From Minisyncoccota bacterium (GTDB taxonomy: Bacteria; Patescibacteriota; Minisyncoccia; Phycocordibacterales; Phycocordibacteraceae), in assembly GCA_028687085.1 (NCBI GenBank), contig JAQUAU010000001.1, forward strand, positions 1 through 38,309: 38,309 bases of DNA, written 5' to 3'. A model generated the notes under the pieces. The model searched no databases. It saw nothing but the letters and a program-made list of their open reading frames with translations, and was not told where the DNA came from. Position 1 is the stretch's first letter. Every line of letters starts with the position of its first letter. The position numbers and the translations under genes are program-made. Positions 14,740 through 21,931 of the stretch are shown here, in pieces.

Positions 14740-14954
14740 GCCGTGGCTTTAATTTCACTATCCTAGTTCAAACATGGTCGAATAATGTGGATTATCCACA
14801 CCAAGAAATAGCCATATTTTATTAATACTCATAAGATACGCCATTTTACTATCTATAATCTGATTATCTTCGGTTTATTGCCTAAATCTCATTGCATTTT
14901 AATTATTATTAGTTTAATATGTCGTTATTAACAGAATTCTGATAAAATCCCGCA
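14740..14954. other. AT-rich left border of the accessory island, with a DnaA-box-like palindrome
   Basis: No gene is seen. Base composition falls sharply after the TspO stop. TGTGGATTATCCACA at 14786-14800 holds a perfect DnaA box (TTATCCACA) and, on the other strand, a one-mismatch second box. No cluster of boxes is visible. TAAAAT at 14943-14948 is the -10 box for the next gene. Confidence 0.55.
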
Positions 14955-16160
14955 ATGATTCATAAAATATCGTTCAGCAACTTCTTTTCCTTTATGGACG
15001 AGGTTTCCATCGATTTTGTTGTAGACAATCATGCTCCGGATACGAATGCCTATTTCACAGATAGTTTTGGGAATCGAATAAGTAAAATTATGACCGTTGT
15101 GGGAGGCAATGCTTCGGGGAAAACAAATTTACTCAGGAGTGTAGCCTTCCTAAGATGGTTTATAGCTGACTCTTTTACGGATCTAGAACCAACGCAGAAA
15201 ATAAGCGAGAAAGATATCTACCAACCCTTTTTATTTTGTGAACAGAGTGGGCCTAGTACATTTGAAATTACCTTCGCTATAGAGAAAGAGATTTATAAGT
15301 ACAACCTTTCCCTAAACAACGAAAGGGTTCTTAACGAAGTACTCTCTATCAAAAAAGAGACGAACTACTGGAATAAGATATTTACTAGAAACTATGACGA
15401 TCAAAGAAAGGAGTACAGTGTTAACTTTGCAAAGCTGGATTTGCCGTCCGACTTCGAAAAGCTTGTAAGACCGAATTCCTCTGTACTGTCTTCAGCAAAG
15501 CAAATTAACAATCCACACGCAGTGAAGATTGTAAATTATTTCTCAAGCATTCAATCTAGCTTTGATGAAATGGGGGCACCGAATAAAAATGCATACCAAG
15601 CGCTTTATAAAGCCGCTGAGTTTTATCATAATAAGCCTGAAATAAGGGACAAGGTAGAGAAGATACTTAAGAGTTTCGATCTCGGTATCTCAAAATTCGA
15701 AATCCAGAAGTTTAAAAGAGCCGACAATACTGAAGTTCATCTTCCGTTGTCTTATCACAAGCGAATAGACTCCGAAAAAGAGGCTATGCTTCTAATGAAT
15801 GAAGAGTCTGGCGGGACGCGCAACCTTTTCCTTCTTCTAAAGGATATATTCGCGGCCCTAGAAACCGGCAACATTGTTATTTTCGATGAGCTGGACAATA
15901 ATCTCCATCCGTTAATGGTTCCTGAGATCATAAATCTATTTAGATCGGTTAATCACAATCCGCACAATGCTCAATTGTTCTTTAGTTCACACAATGTACA
16001 GATTCTAAATGAATTAGACAAACAACAGATAGTCCTTGTTGAAAAAGATAAAAATATAAGCGACGCGTGGAAACTTAGTGATATTGAGGGAGTGCGCCCA
16101 GGGGAGAATTATTACACCAAATATCTAGCTGGTGTATATGGAGGAATACCGCGTCTCTAA
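14955..16160 (+). CDS. AAA15-type ATPase, AbiLi/RloA-like
   Basis: A 401-residue ATPase of the SMC/ABC-like AAA15 group found in phage-defence systems. It begins with the usual MIHKISFSNFFSF strand, has Walker A GGNASGKT (50-57), a signature-like NEESGGTRN (about 280-288), Walker B IVIFDELDNNLHP (D311, E312) and a switch histidine in FFSSHN. The next gene encodes a TOPRIM protein, so the pair resembles AbiL (AbiLi/AbiLii), RloA-RloB and, more distantly, PARIS. TAAAAT ends 6 bases before the ATG. AT-rich composition indicates transfer. Confidence 0.85.
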   Translation: MIHKISFSNFFSFMDEVSIDFVVDNHAPDTNAYFTDSFGNRISKIMTVVGGNASGKTNLLRSVAFLRWFIADSFTDLEPTQKISEKDIYQPFLFCEQSGPSTFEITFAIEKEIYKYNLSLNNERVLNEVLSIKKETNYWNKIFTRNYDDQRKEYSVNFAKLDLPSDFEKLVRPNSSVLSSAKQINNPHAVKIVNYFSSIQSSFDEMGAPNKNAYQALYKAAEFYHNKPEIRDKVEKILKSFDLGISKFEIQKFKRADNTEVHLPLSYHKRIDSEKEAMLLMNEESGGTRNLFLLLKDIFAALETGNIVIFDELDNNLHPLMVPEIINLFRSVNHNPHNAQLFFSSHNVQILNELDKQQIVLVEKDKNISDAWKLSDIEGVRPGENYYTKYLAGVYGGIPRL

Positions 16161-16174
16161 TAAATGTTCGTTAT

Positions 16175-16681
16175 ATGCGTCAACCTAAGATAACAGTTCT
16201 CGCTTATGGTGAAGGGGATGATGAAAAGATATTTCTTCGACACCTAGAAGCATTATATTGTCGTAGGAAGCTTGTAAGTGTAAGAACAGGCTCAGCCGGT
16301 GGAGGCAGTCCCTCGTCGATACTTATGAGGGCCAAGAGTTTCCGCTGGGGGTATAGGAGAGATTTTGAATTTATCCTGCTAGATACAGATAAGACTTGGC
16401 CTCCTGAAATGATAGATCTTGCAGCAGAAGAGGAAATAAAGCTAATCGGGAGTAGCCCATGTCTAGAAGCGTTTTTCTTGGACATTCTTCAATCTCCACA
16501 TTCTTGCAAAGGCGTTGGATCTAAAAAATGCAAGGAGATATTTGAGACGCACCACTGCAGTGGCCACAACTTCACAGAAGAAGAATGCGCTCGGCTTTTT
16601 CCTAAAGCATTTTTAAATGAAGCTCGAAAACGCAATGAGGACCTTAATTATATAATTACCGCAATGGAGGGCACTTTGTAA
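16175..16681 (+). CDS. RloB/AbiLii-like TOPRIM protein
   Basis: A 168-residue protein with the TOPRIM arrangement: catalytic-type Glu in YGEGDDEKIFLRHLE (E13) and the acidic pair in FILLDTDKT (D70, D72). RloB-family proteins are the effector partners of AAA15 ATPases in AbiL-type systems, probably nucleases acting after phage sensing. It starts 14 bases after the ATPase, in one operon. Two CxxxxxC-like stretches (CLEAFFLDI, CKGVGSKKC) are of unknown meaning. Length fits the short RloB group. Confidence 0.8.
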   Translation: MRQPKITVLAYGEGDDEKIFLRHLEALYCRRKLVSVRTGSAGGGSPSSILMRAKSFRWGYRRDFEFILLDTDKTWPPEMIDLAAEEEIKLIGSSPCLEAFFLDILQSPHSCKGVGSKKCKEIFETHHCSGHNFTEEECARLFPKAFLNEARKRNEDLNYIITAMEGTL

Positions 16682-16795
16682 TTCCACGGGCAAACGACGG
16701 TTCTAGCGCCATATCTCGCAGTCAACATACGTGAATGCATACCCGGCATGGCGAGTATTCAAATAAGGAGTAGACTTAATCGGAACAGGCAGAAT

Positions 16796-17143
16796 ATGAA
16801 GAAAATAGACGAATTTACAAAGAGAATAGTTGCTTTCAGGAACGCTCGGGACTGGAAGCAGTTTCATAATCCCAAGGACCTCTCGTTGTCCCTCGTGCCC
16901 GAGGCTGCAGAGGTTATGGAGCATTTCCAGTGGAAGAGCAAGGAAGAGATAGAGAAGTACGTTGTCGATGCAAAGGAAGAAATAGGGGAAGAACTCGCCG
17001 ACGTTCTGTACTGGGTTCTCCTGATGGGTCACGACCTAAATATAAATGTACTCACTGCGCTCGACAAAAAGATGAAAAAAAACGAAGCAAAGTACCCGGT
17101 CGAGAAAGCGAAAGGGAAGCATACGAAGTACAACAAGCTTTGA
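16796..17143 (+). CDS. MazG-like nucleotide pyrophosphohydrolase
   Basis: A 115-residue all-helical enzyme of the MazG/dCTP-pyrophosphatase-like group, which converts (d)NTPs to monophosphates. Metal-binding glutamates lie in PEAAEVMEHFQW (about 34-45) and EEIGEELADVLYW (about 61-73), the ExxE and ExxD pattern of the family. The ATG at 16796 matches the usual start; an in-frame ATG at 16748 would add 16 basic residues without family support. The helicase-nuclease gene follows after 3 bases, so the two are surely co-translated. A cellular nucleotide-cleaning or alarmone role is also possible. Confidence 0.88.
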   Translation: MKKIDEFTKRIVAFRNARDWKQFHNPKDLSLSLVPEAAEVMEHFQWKSKEEIEKYVVDAKEEIGEELADVLYWVLLMGHDLNINVLTALDKKMKKNEAKYPVEKAKGKHTKYNKL

Positions 17144-17146
17144 TTC

Positions 17147-19168
17147 ATGATCCAGATCGAAACATTTCCGTTTGAGAAAGAAAAATTCGATCAACTGAAG
17201 GGCTATCATTATGGGCTGAATTGGCCGGTCGTTTACATACAAGAAAATGGAAAGGAAATGTACATCGGGCAGACTACCGATGTGTATAGTCGAAGTAAGC
17301 AGCATTACGAAAATCCTGCCAGAGCTCGTCTGACTAAAATTCACATACTCACCGACGAGGAATTCAACTTATCTTCAGCTTTTGATTTCGAGTCACTCTT
17401 GATTCAATACGTCTCAGCAGAGGATGGTTTCAAGTTGCAGAACAGAAATGGCGGCTTAATAAATCACAATTATTACGACAAAGAAAAATATACAGCGAAA
17501 CTCGAGACAGTCTGGCCAAAACTTCAAGAAATTGGTTTAGTTAAACAGGAAATAGCCGACATCAAGAATAGTGAATTTTTTAAATATTCTCCATATAAAG
17601 CCCTAACCGAAGACCAGTTATTGGTAGCTAAGAAGATAGAAAAAAGTATTAGGAAAGGAAATACAGCAGCGCATGTTATTAACGGTGGCCCTGGAACGGG
17701 AAAGTCTATACTTGCTCTCTATCTTCTTAAGCATATGAAAGAGGAAGAGGATACGAAACACCTCAAAATCGCTCTGGTTGTTCCAATGAGTGGATTGAGA
17801 AATACGCTGCAACGAGTATTAAAACGGGTCCCGGGCATGGGGGCCGATTTGGTGATAGGTCCAAGCGATGTTGTTAAAAAAGAGTATGACGTACTTATTG
17901 TAGATGAAACGCACAGATTGCGTCGTCGAGTAAATTTGGCCAACTTTGGGTCCTACGATTCAACCAATAAGAAACTGGGTCTTTCTAAGGACGCAACACA
18001 GCTTGATTGGATCATTGCATCTTCCAAGCAGCAGATATTTTTTTACGACAGCAGACAGACTGTGGTTCCCGGGGATGTTCGACCCGGAGATTTTAGGAAA
18101 CTAGGAGCCGTGCAGTACGAGCTAACAAGCCAAATGCGTATACAGGGCGGTGAGGATTATTTGCAATTCGTTGATGATTTATTAGATCTTAAATTAGAAG
18201 GTAGTTTCCAATCGGCAAAATATGATTTCAAAATGTATGAAGACATTGGCGAAATGGTGCGAGATATTAAAATCAGAGATTCCGAGCACAAACTGGCTAG
18301 AGTTGTTGCAGGATATGCATGGTCTTGGAACACAAAAGGAGGTAAGGAGGGACATGATATCGAGATTGGTGACCTAAAACTCGTATGGAACAGTACCAAT
18401 ATTGATTGGGTAAATTCAAAAAATGCGATAAATGAAGTCGGCTGCATCCATACCGTTCAAGGGTATGACTTAAATTATGCGGGAGTGATTATCGGACCAG
18501 AGCTCTCTTACGATGAAAATTCGGGAACATTAGTGGTTGATGAGAAGAAATATAAAGATATCAATGGCAAACGATCGATTACCGACCCGGATGAGTTAAA
18601 GCGATATGTCATCAATATTTACAAAACATTATTAACGCGAGGTATAAAAGGAACCTACGTGTATGTAGTAGATGAGAAGTTGCGAAAGCATTTTAATGAT
18701 CTAGTTTCGGACACTTCAAAAGATACTGAAATCCTTTATACAGCACCTGTTTTGTCGCCGATTACTATAGACATGATTCGCGTGCCCCTTGTCGGTTCTG
18801 CCCCTTGTGGCAATCCGTTGGTAGGAGAACAAAACATAGAAGAGTATATTTTGGTGGAGAAGTCGAAAATCAAGCCAGGATTTGAATATTTCATACTAAG
18901 GGCTGAAGGCGATTCTATGAATCTTAGAGACATAAATGACGGCGATCTTGTGTTATGTCGTTTGCAAGAAAAGGCCGAAACAGGCGACCGTGTCGTGGCT
19001 CTCCTTGGAGGTGAAAATGTCACTATTAAAGAATATGGCCCACGAGTAGACGGTGTCCGCTTACTGATTCCGAAGAGCACAAATAAAAAGCATATGCCGA
19101 TTACTCCCGACGAGGGCGACAGCGTACAGGGTGTTGTGCAGGAAGTTATTAAATCGGAAAATGAATGA
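17147..19168 (+). CDS. Three-domain protein: GIY-YIG nuclease, DUF2075 helicase, S24 (LexA/UmuD-like) autoprotease
   Basis: A 673-residue protein. Residues 1-110 are a GIY-YIG nuclease: PVVYI (Y30), MYIGQT (Y39-G41), R49, H53 and E82 are in place. Residues 150-540 are a DUF2075 superfamily 1 helicase-like ATPase: Walker A GGPGTGKS (180-187), Walker B VLIVDETHR (D253, E254), then SQMRIQGG and HTVQGYDLNY motifs. Residues 545-673 are a peptidase S24 domain: a Cys554-Gly555 cleavage site in GSAPCGNPL, Ser590 in GDSM and Lys628 in VTIKE. Spacing site-Ser-Lys (36 and 38) matches UmuD/LexA. So the chain could cut its tail off, probably on DNA damage. It follows the MazG gene by 3 bases. Confidence 0.88.
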   Translation: MIQIETFPFEKEKFDQLKGYHYGLNWPVVYIQENGKEMYIGQTTDVYSRSKQHYENPARARLTKIHILTDEEFNLSSAFDFESLLIQYVSAEDGFKLQNRNGGLINHNYYDKEKYTAKLETVWPKLQEIGLVKQEIADIKNSEFFKYSPYKALTEDQLLVAKKIEKSIRKGNTAAHVINGGPGTGKSILALYLLKHMKEEEDTKHLKIALVVPMSGLRNTLQRVLKRVPGMGADLVIGPSDVVKKEYDVLIVDETHRLRRRVNLANFGSYDSTNKKLGLSKDATQLDWIIASSKQQIFFYDSRQTVVPGDVRPGDFRKLGAVQYELTSQMRIQGGEDYLQFVDDLLDLKLEGSFQSAKYDFKMYEDIGEMVRDIKIRDSEHKLARVVAGYAWSWNTKGGKEGHDIEIGDLKLVWNSTNIDWVNSKNAINEVGCIHTVQGYDLNYAGVIIGPELSYDENSGTLVVDEKKYKDINGKRSITDPDELKRYVINIYKTLLTRGIKGTYVYVVDEKLRKHFNDLVSDTSKDTEILYTAPVLSPITIDMIRVPLVGSAPCGNPLVGEQNIEEYILVEKSKIKPGFEYFILRAEGDSMNLRDINDGDLVLCRLQEKAETGDRVVALLGGENVTIKEYGPRVDGVRLLIPKSTNKKHMPITPDEGDSVQGVVQEVIKSENE

Positions 19169-19205
19169 ATCAGAACTGCCGATGGGGAAGTACAGGTACG
19201 GAGTG

Positions 19206-19580
19206 CTATAACCTTCCTTTTACAGGAAATGTTTTCGGTGTTTCATTATGATTGAGCAGGCTTCTCACGATCTCTTCCGGTTCATGGCCGTTTTTGAGTT
19301 TGTACCATCTGAAGACAGATCGTACTGCGAGGACTAGGGTGATGATTCCCAAAACGATGAAGATGGATCGTATGGTCTCGCCCGGAATGTAGCCGATATC
19401 TCGGAAAGTTTCTGTGAGATATCCGGTGGAGAGCGAAGCAAAGGCGATACCGCCGAATCCGAAGGCTGAGTTCGATGAATTGTAGAATTCCTTTGAGCGA
19501 AACAACCTTAAGACAAGGGAATCTTTGTTGATTATGATAACGTCCCTGTCTCTGTTGTCGTGTTCTTTAAATATTTTCAT
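19206..19580 (-). CDS. Two-helix hypothetical membrane protein
   Basis: A 124-residue protein of no recognised family. A charged N terminus of about 35 residues is followed by a weak hydrophobic segment (about 38-55), a strong transmembrane helix (about 68-90) and a charged C-terminal tail (HEPEEIVRSLLNH). It is convergent with the S24 fusion and divergent from the Panacea gene. Its promoter is strong (TTGACA, 17 bases, TAAGAT) with the -10 ending 8 bases from the ATG. An operator-like palindrome overlaps the -35, so it may be controlled with the neighbouring toxin-antitoxin pair. Confidence 0.72.
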   Translation of the reverse strand: MKIFKEHDNRDRDVIIINKDSLVLRLFRSKEFYNSSNSAFGFGGIAFASLSTGYLTETFRDIGYIPGETIRSIFIVLGIITLVLAVRSVFRWYKLKNGHEPEEIVRSLLNHNETPKTFPVKGRL

Positions 19581-19588
19581 GCGGTGAC

Positions 19589-19617
19589 ATCTTAGCGAAG
19601 GGTATTTTAGTTGTCAA
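19589..19617 (-). promoter_or_regulatory. Promoter with palindromic -35 for the 19206-19580 gene
   Basis: On the minus strand TTGACA (19612-19617), 17 bases, TAAGAT (19589-19594). The -35 lies in TAGTTGTCAACTA, a palindrome apart from its central base, suitable for a repressor dimer. Confidence 0.7.
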
Positions 19618-19635
19618 CTATTCGACCAAGATGGA

Positions 19636-19688
19636 TTGACTTCTTTACATCATTTGTGTATGCTTGCTCATATGAGCATGCATACACA
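19636..19688 (+). promoter_or_regulatory. Promoter and 34-bp near-perfect palindrome at the Panacea gene start
   Basis: TTGACT (19636-19641), 17 bases and TATGCT (19659-19664). From 19655 to 19688 the outer arms TGTGTATGC and GCATACACA enclose the perfect palindrome GCTCATATGAGC; only the two-base joints differ. It covers the -10, the expected transcription start and both candidate ATGs, the layout of an autorepressed toxin-antitoxin operator. Confidence 0.8.
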
Positions 19689-20364
19689 AAAAATAAAGGA
19701 ATTACGGCTCGAAAAAGGATTGAGCCAGGATCGAGTTGCCCAAGCCATTGGCGTCTCGCGCCCCACCTATACCGCTATTGAGGCAGGGAAGCAGAAGCTC
19801 GACCTTGAAGAGGCGAAGAAGCTGGCAGACCTCTTTGGCATCGATGTAGATGCGCTCCTCTCGGGGAACATCCCCAACTTCGAGAAGTATAAGCACATGA
19901 TCCTCGCGTACCTGCGCATGAAGCTTTCTGCTGACTGCAAGGTTCCCAAAACGAAGCTCGCGAAGCTTCTCTACCTCGCCGACTTCGCGTGGTTCTATGA
20001 CCATCTCGAGAGCATGAGCGGTATGCAGTATAGGAAGATTGCTTACGGCCCAGTGCCGGACTTATTCTTCAGGGCTATCGATGAACTCGAAGAGAGCGGC
20101 AAGATTGTGATTGAAAGGAAGAATGACGATGGCAGAGAGATGTTCCTAATATGCGAGGCTGAAAGCAATAAGAATGAGAAGCTCGAAACTATCACTAAGA
20201 ATGAAAAGGGCTTGATGTCTGACATCGCGAAGAAGTGGAAGGATAAGAAGACGAAAGATATCGTTAATTTCACGCATAATCAGTTGCCGTATTTTCTCTG
20301 CAGAGAGGACGAGCTCATTCCCTACGAGCTCATCACGCAGGAGGATCCCGATAAGGTGTATTAA
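19672..20364 (+). CDS. XRE-HTH plus Panacea (SocA/DUF4065) antitoxin
   Basis: About 230 residues. Residues 4-60 form an XRE-type helix-turn-helix (SQDRVAQAIGVSRPTYTAIE), and about 80-185 a Panacea domain, recognised from KLAKLLYLADFAWFYDHLE and IAYGPVPDLFFRAIDELEESG. Panacea proteins are versatile antitoxins that neutralise diverse neighbouring toxins. TATGCT ends 7 bases before the ATG at 19672; a second ATG at 19678 is also possible. The HTH probably binds the palindrome over its own start. The partner gene follows after 7 bases. Composition is intermediate between island and backbone. Confidence 0.88.
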   Translation: MSMHTQKIKELRLEKGLSQDRVAQAIGVSRPTYTAIEAGKQKLDLEEAKKLADLFGIDVDALLSGNIPNFEKYKHMILAYLRMKLSADCKVPKTKLAKLLYLADFAWFYDHLESMSGMQYRKIAYGPVPDLFFRAIDELEESGKIVIERKNDDGREMFLICEAESNKNEKLETITKNEKGLMSDIAKKWKDKKTKDIVNFTHNQLPYFLCREDELIPYELITQEDPDKVY

Positions 20365-20371
20365 AAGAGGT

Positions 20372-20764
20372 ATGGACGTTCTGTACTCTGTACATGTTGA
20401 AGAGTTTGCAGAACGATACTTCATAAAGAAATTCCACAAGAAATATCAAGAGAAATGGGACACTACCTTAATTGCTATCAAGGCCGAGCTTAGCCGCATT
20501 GACAACTTGCTGCTGTCAAGTCGCGCAACTACCATTGCCCAGGGCGATGATGTGAAGATCATAAAGACTGAATTCAGAGTGGTGGGGACGAAGGAGTCTG
20601 CGAAGTCATCGGGTAACAGATGCATTGTGGCGTGGCATCCAAAAGAATTGTCTGTCTCTGTCCTGCTCGTATACAACAAGACAGATTTGAGTGGCAAGAA
20701 CGAGACGGCCGAATGGCAAGACATGATTCGAGAGAACTATCCACAGTATAAGAGCCTGTTTTAA
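20372..20764 (+). CDS. Probable toxin paired with the Panacea antitoxin
   Basis: A 130-residue protein I cannot place with confidence. It lies 7 bases after the Panacea gene, the usual position of a Panacea-associated toxin. The N-terminal helix EFAERYFIKKFHKKYQ is basic; a beta-like core (VKIIKTEFRVVG, CIVAWHPKELSVSVLLVYNK) and a final helix (WQDMIRENYPQYKSLF) follow, an outline resembling RelE/HigB-type ribonuclease toxins. Catalytic residues cannot be assigned by eye. The toxin role is inferred from position and size. Confidence 0.7.
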   Translation: MDVLYSVHVEEFAERYFIKKFHKKYQEKWDTTLIAIKAELSRIDNLLLSSRATTIAQGDDVKIIKTEFRVVGTKESAKSSGNRCIVAWHPKELSVSVLLVYNKTDLSGKNETAEWQDMIRENYPQYKSLF

Positions 20765-20881
20765 TCACCGCTCTAGTGCCGTGATTCGCGGGGAGGGGCA
20801 GAAGGTCCCGCGGTTTAAGAGAGTTATGTAATCAGGGACTCACCCTCGCGGCATAAAAGTATTATCCATAATACATTTCAT

Positions 20882-21280
20882 ATGAAAGGATTCGTCACCA
20901 ATATTGAGCAGGCATCGATTGAGAACGACTATTTCAGAAAGGTGCTCTATACCGATGAACACGTCCAGCTCGTCGTGATGAGCTTGAAGCCCAGCGAGGA
21001 CATCGGCGAGGAGGTGCACCAGCTCGACCAATTTATCCGCGTCGAGGCGGGCGAGGGGAGCGCAGTCTTAGACGGCGTCGCGCACCCGATACAAGACGGC
21101 TCGGCGATTGTCATCCCGCAAGGCACGCGGCACAATATCATCAACACCTCGTCGGAGAATCCGATGAAGCTCTACACGCTCTATGCACCGCCGAACCATA
21201 AGGACGGCAAGGTGCACGAGACGAAGGCAGAGGCAGAGGCCGACGAGGCCGAGCACTTCGACGGCACAACGAGCGAATAA
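20882..21280 (+). CDS. Cupin domain protein
   Basis: A 132-residue single-domain cupin. Motif 1 is seen in GEEVHQLDQFIRVEAGEG (metal ligand His and Glu/Gln positions partly altered: HQLDQF in place of HxH) and motif 2 in IPQGTRHNIINTS. A charged Lys/Glu/Ala tail ends the chain (AEAEADEAEHFDGTTSE). Cupins of this type include small-molecule isomerases and binding proteins; the substrate is unknown. TAATAC ends 7 bases before the ATG, fitting the leaderless pattern. The preceding 117 bases hold no gene. Confidence 0.88.
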   Translation: MKGFVTNIEQASIENDYFRKVLYTDEHVQLVVMSLKPSEDIGEEVHQLDQFIRVEAGEGSAVLDGVAHPIQDGSAIVIPQGTRHNIINTSSENPMKLYTLYAPPNHKDGKVHETKAEAEADEAEHFDGTTSE

Positions 21281-21319
21281 TAAGTCAGGCCCGCCGCCGG
21301 CAATCCACTTAGTTATTCT

Positions 21320-21351
21320 ATTCTAGCATTTTGCAAAAAGCTGAAATGATA
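21320..21351. repeat. Dispersed palindromic repeat, copy 2 (32 bp)
   Basis: A 32-base sequence starting ATTCTAGCATTTTGC and ending GAAATGATA is identical to 21606-21637. The two copies flank the winged-helix gene as direct repeats. This copy overlaps the first base of the -10 box (TACACT at 21350). Confidence 0.8.
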
Positions 21352-21362
21352 CACTAGGGGGT

Positions 21363-21635
21363 ATGACAACGAACTATCGGAAGATCGAAGGGGTGGTGAA
21401 GGGGTTCGCGAACCATCGGCGGCTCCAGATTATGGAGCTTTTGCAGGAGGAGCCGGAACTCTCGGTAGATGACATCGCCGAGAAGCTTCGCATCGGCTAT
21501 AAGAATACATCGGATCATATCCGCAAGATGGCGATTGCCGGCTTAGTGCTGAAGCGCAATGACGGTCCCTACGTTCGGCACAAGCTCGCCCCGCGTGGCG
21601 AGAACATTCTAGCATTTTGCAAAAAGCTGAAATGA
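21363..21635 (+). CDS. Winged-helix (ArsR-like) transcription regulator
   Basis: A 90-residue single winged-helix domain: a leading helix (YRKIEGVVKGFANHRRLQIMELL), a helix-turn-helix (LSVDDIAEKLRIGYKNTSDHIRKMAIAGLV) and a wing (VLKRNDGPYVRHKL). It lacks metal-binding cysteines near the recognition helix. TACACT ends 7 bases before the ATG. Its last codons lie in the 32-base repeat that also stands just upstream of its promoter, so the palindromic core may be its own binding site. Targets unknown. Confidence 0.85.
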   Translation: MTTNYRKIEGVVKGFANHRRLQIMELLQEEPELSVDDIAEKLRIGYKNTSDHIRKMAIAGLVLKRNDGPYVRHKLAPRGENILAFCKKLK

Positions 21636-21637
21636 TA
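21606..21637. repeat. Dispersed palindromic repeat, copy 3 (32 bp)
   Basis: Identical to 21320-21351. Here it encodes the end of the regulator (ILAFCKKLK) and includes its stop codon. Confidence 0.8.
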
Positions 21638-21697
21638 TAGGGACAGGAGGTGGAAGCAGGGTGATTGAAAGAAGGAGTGGAGTGGTAACATAAAGGC

Positions 21698-21931
21698 ATG
21701 GAACAAGAAACAAAAATGGATAGCTCGACGTGTTGCGGCAATCACGGTAAGAAGTGCGGGAAGATGCACGGGGGCGGTATGGGGTGCGTGTACGGGCTCG
21801 GATTTGTCGGCGCGGCTATTTACTATATCCAGCTCGCACCGACCTTCTGGGCGGGTGTCGTCGGATTCTTAAAGGCACTCGTCTGGCCGGCATTTCTCGT
21901 CTACAACGCACTCACGTACTTCGGTGTATGA
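21698..21931 (+). CDS. Cys/His/Gly-rich mini membrane protein
   Basis: A 77-residue protein. The first 30 residues are Cys/His/Lys/Gly-rich (STCCGNHGKKCGKMHGGG), a likely metal-binding tail, followed by two hydrophobic helices (YGLGFVGAAIYYIQLA and VGFLKALVWPAFLVYNAL). Similar short proteins are frequent in CPR genomes. TAACAT ends 6 bases before the ATG. Its stop overlaps the start of the PspC gene (ATGA), so the two are translationally coupled and may act together at the membrane. Confidence 0.82.
   Translation: MEQETKMDSSTCCGNHGKKCGKMHGGGMGCVYGLGFVGAAIYYIQLAPTFWAGVVGFLKALVWPAFLVYNALTYFGV

Noticed and set aside
14740..14954. Replication origin
   Set aside because: Only one DnaA-box palindrome is seen; no box cluster, no dnaA or dnaN nearby and no repeat array as in plasmid origins.
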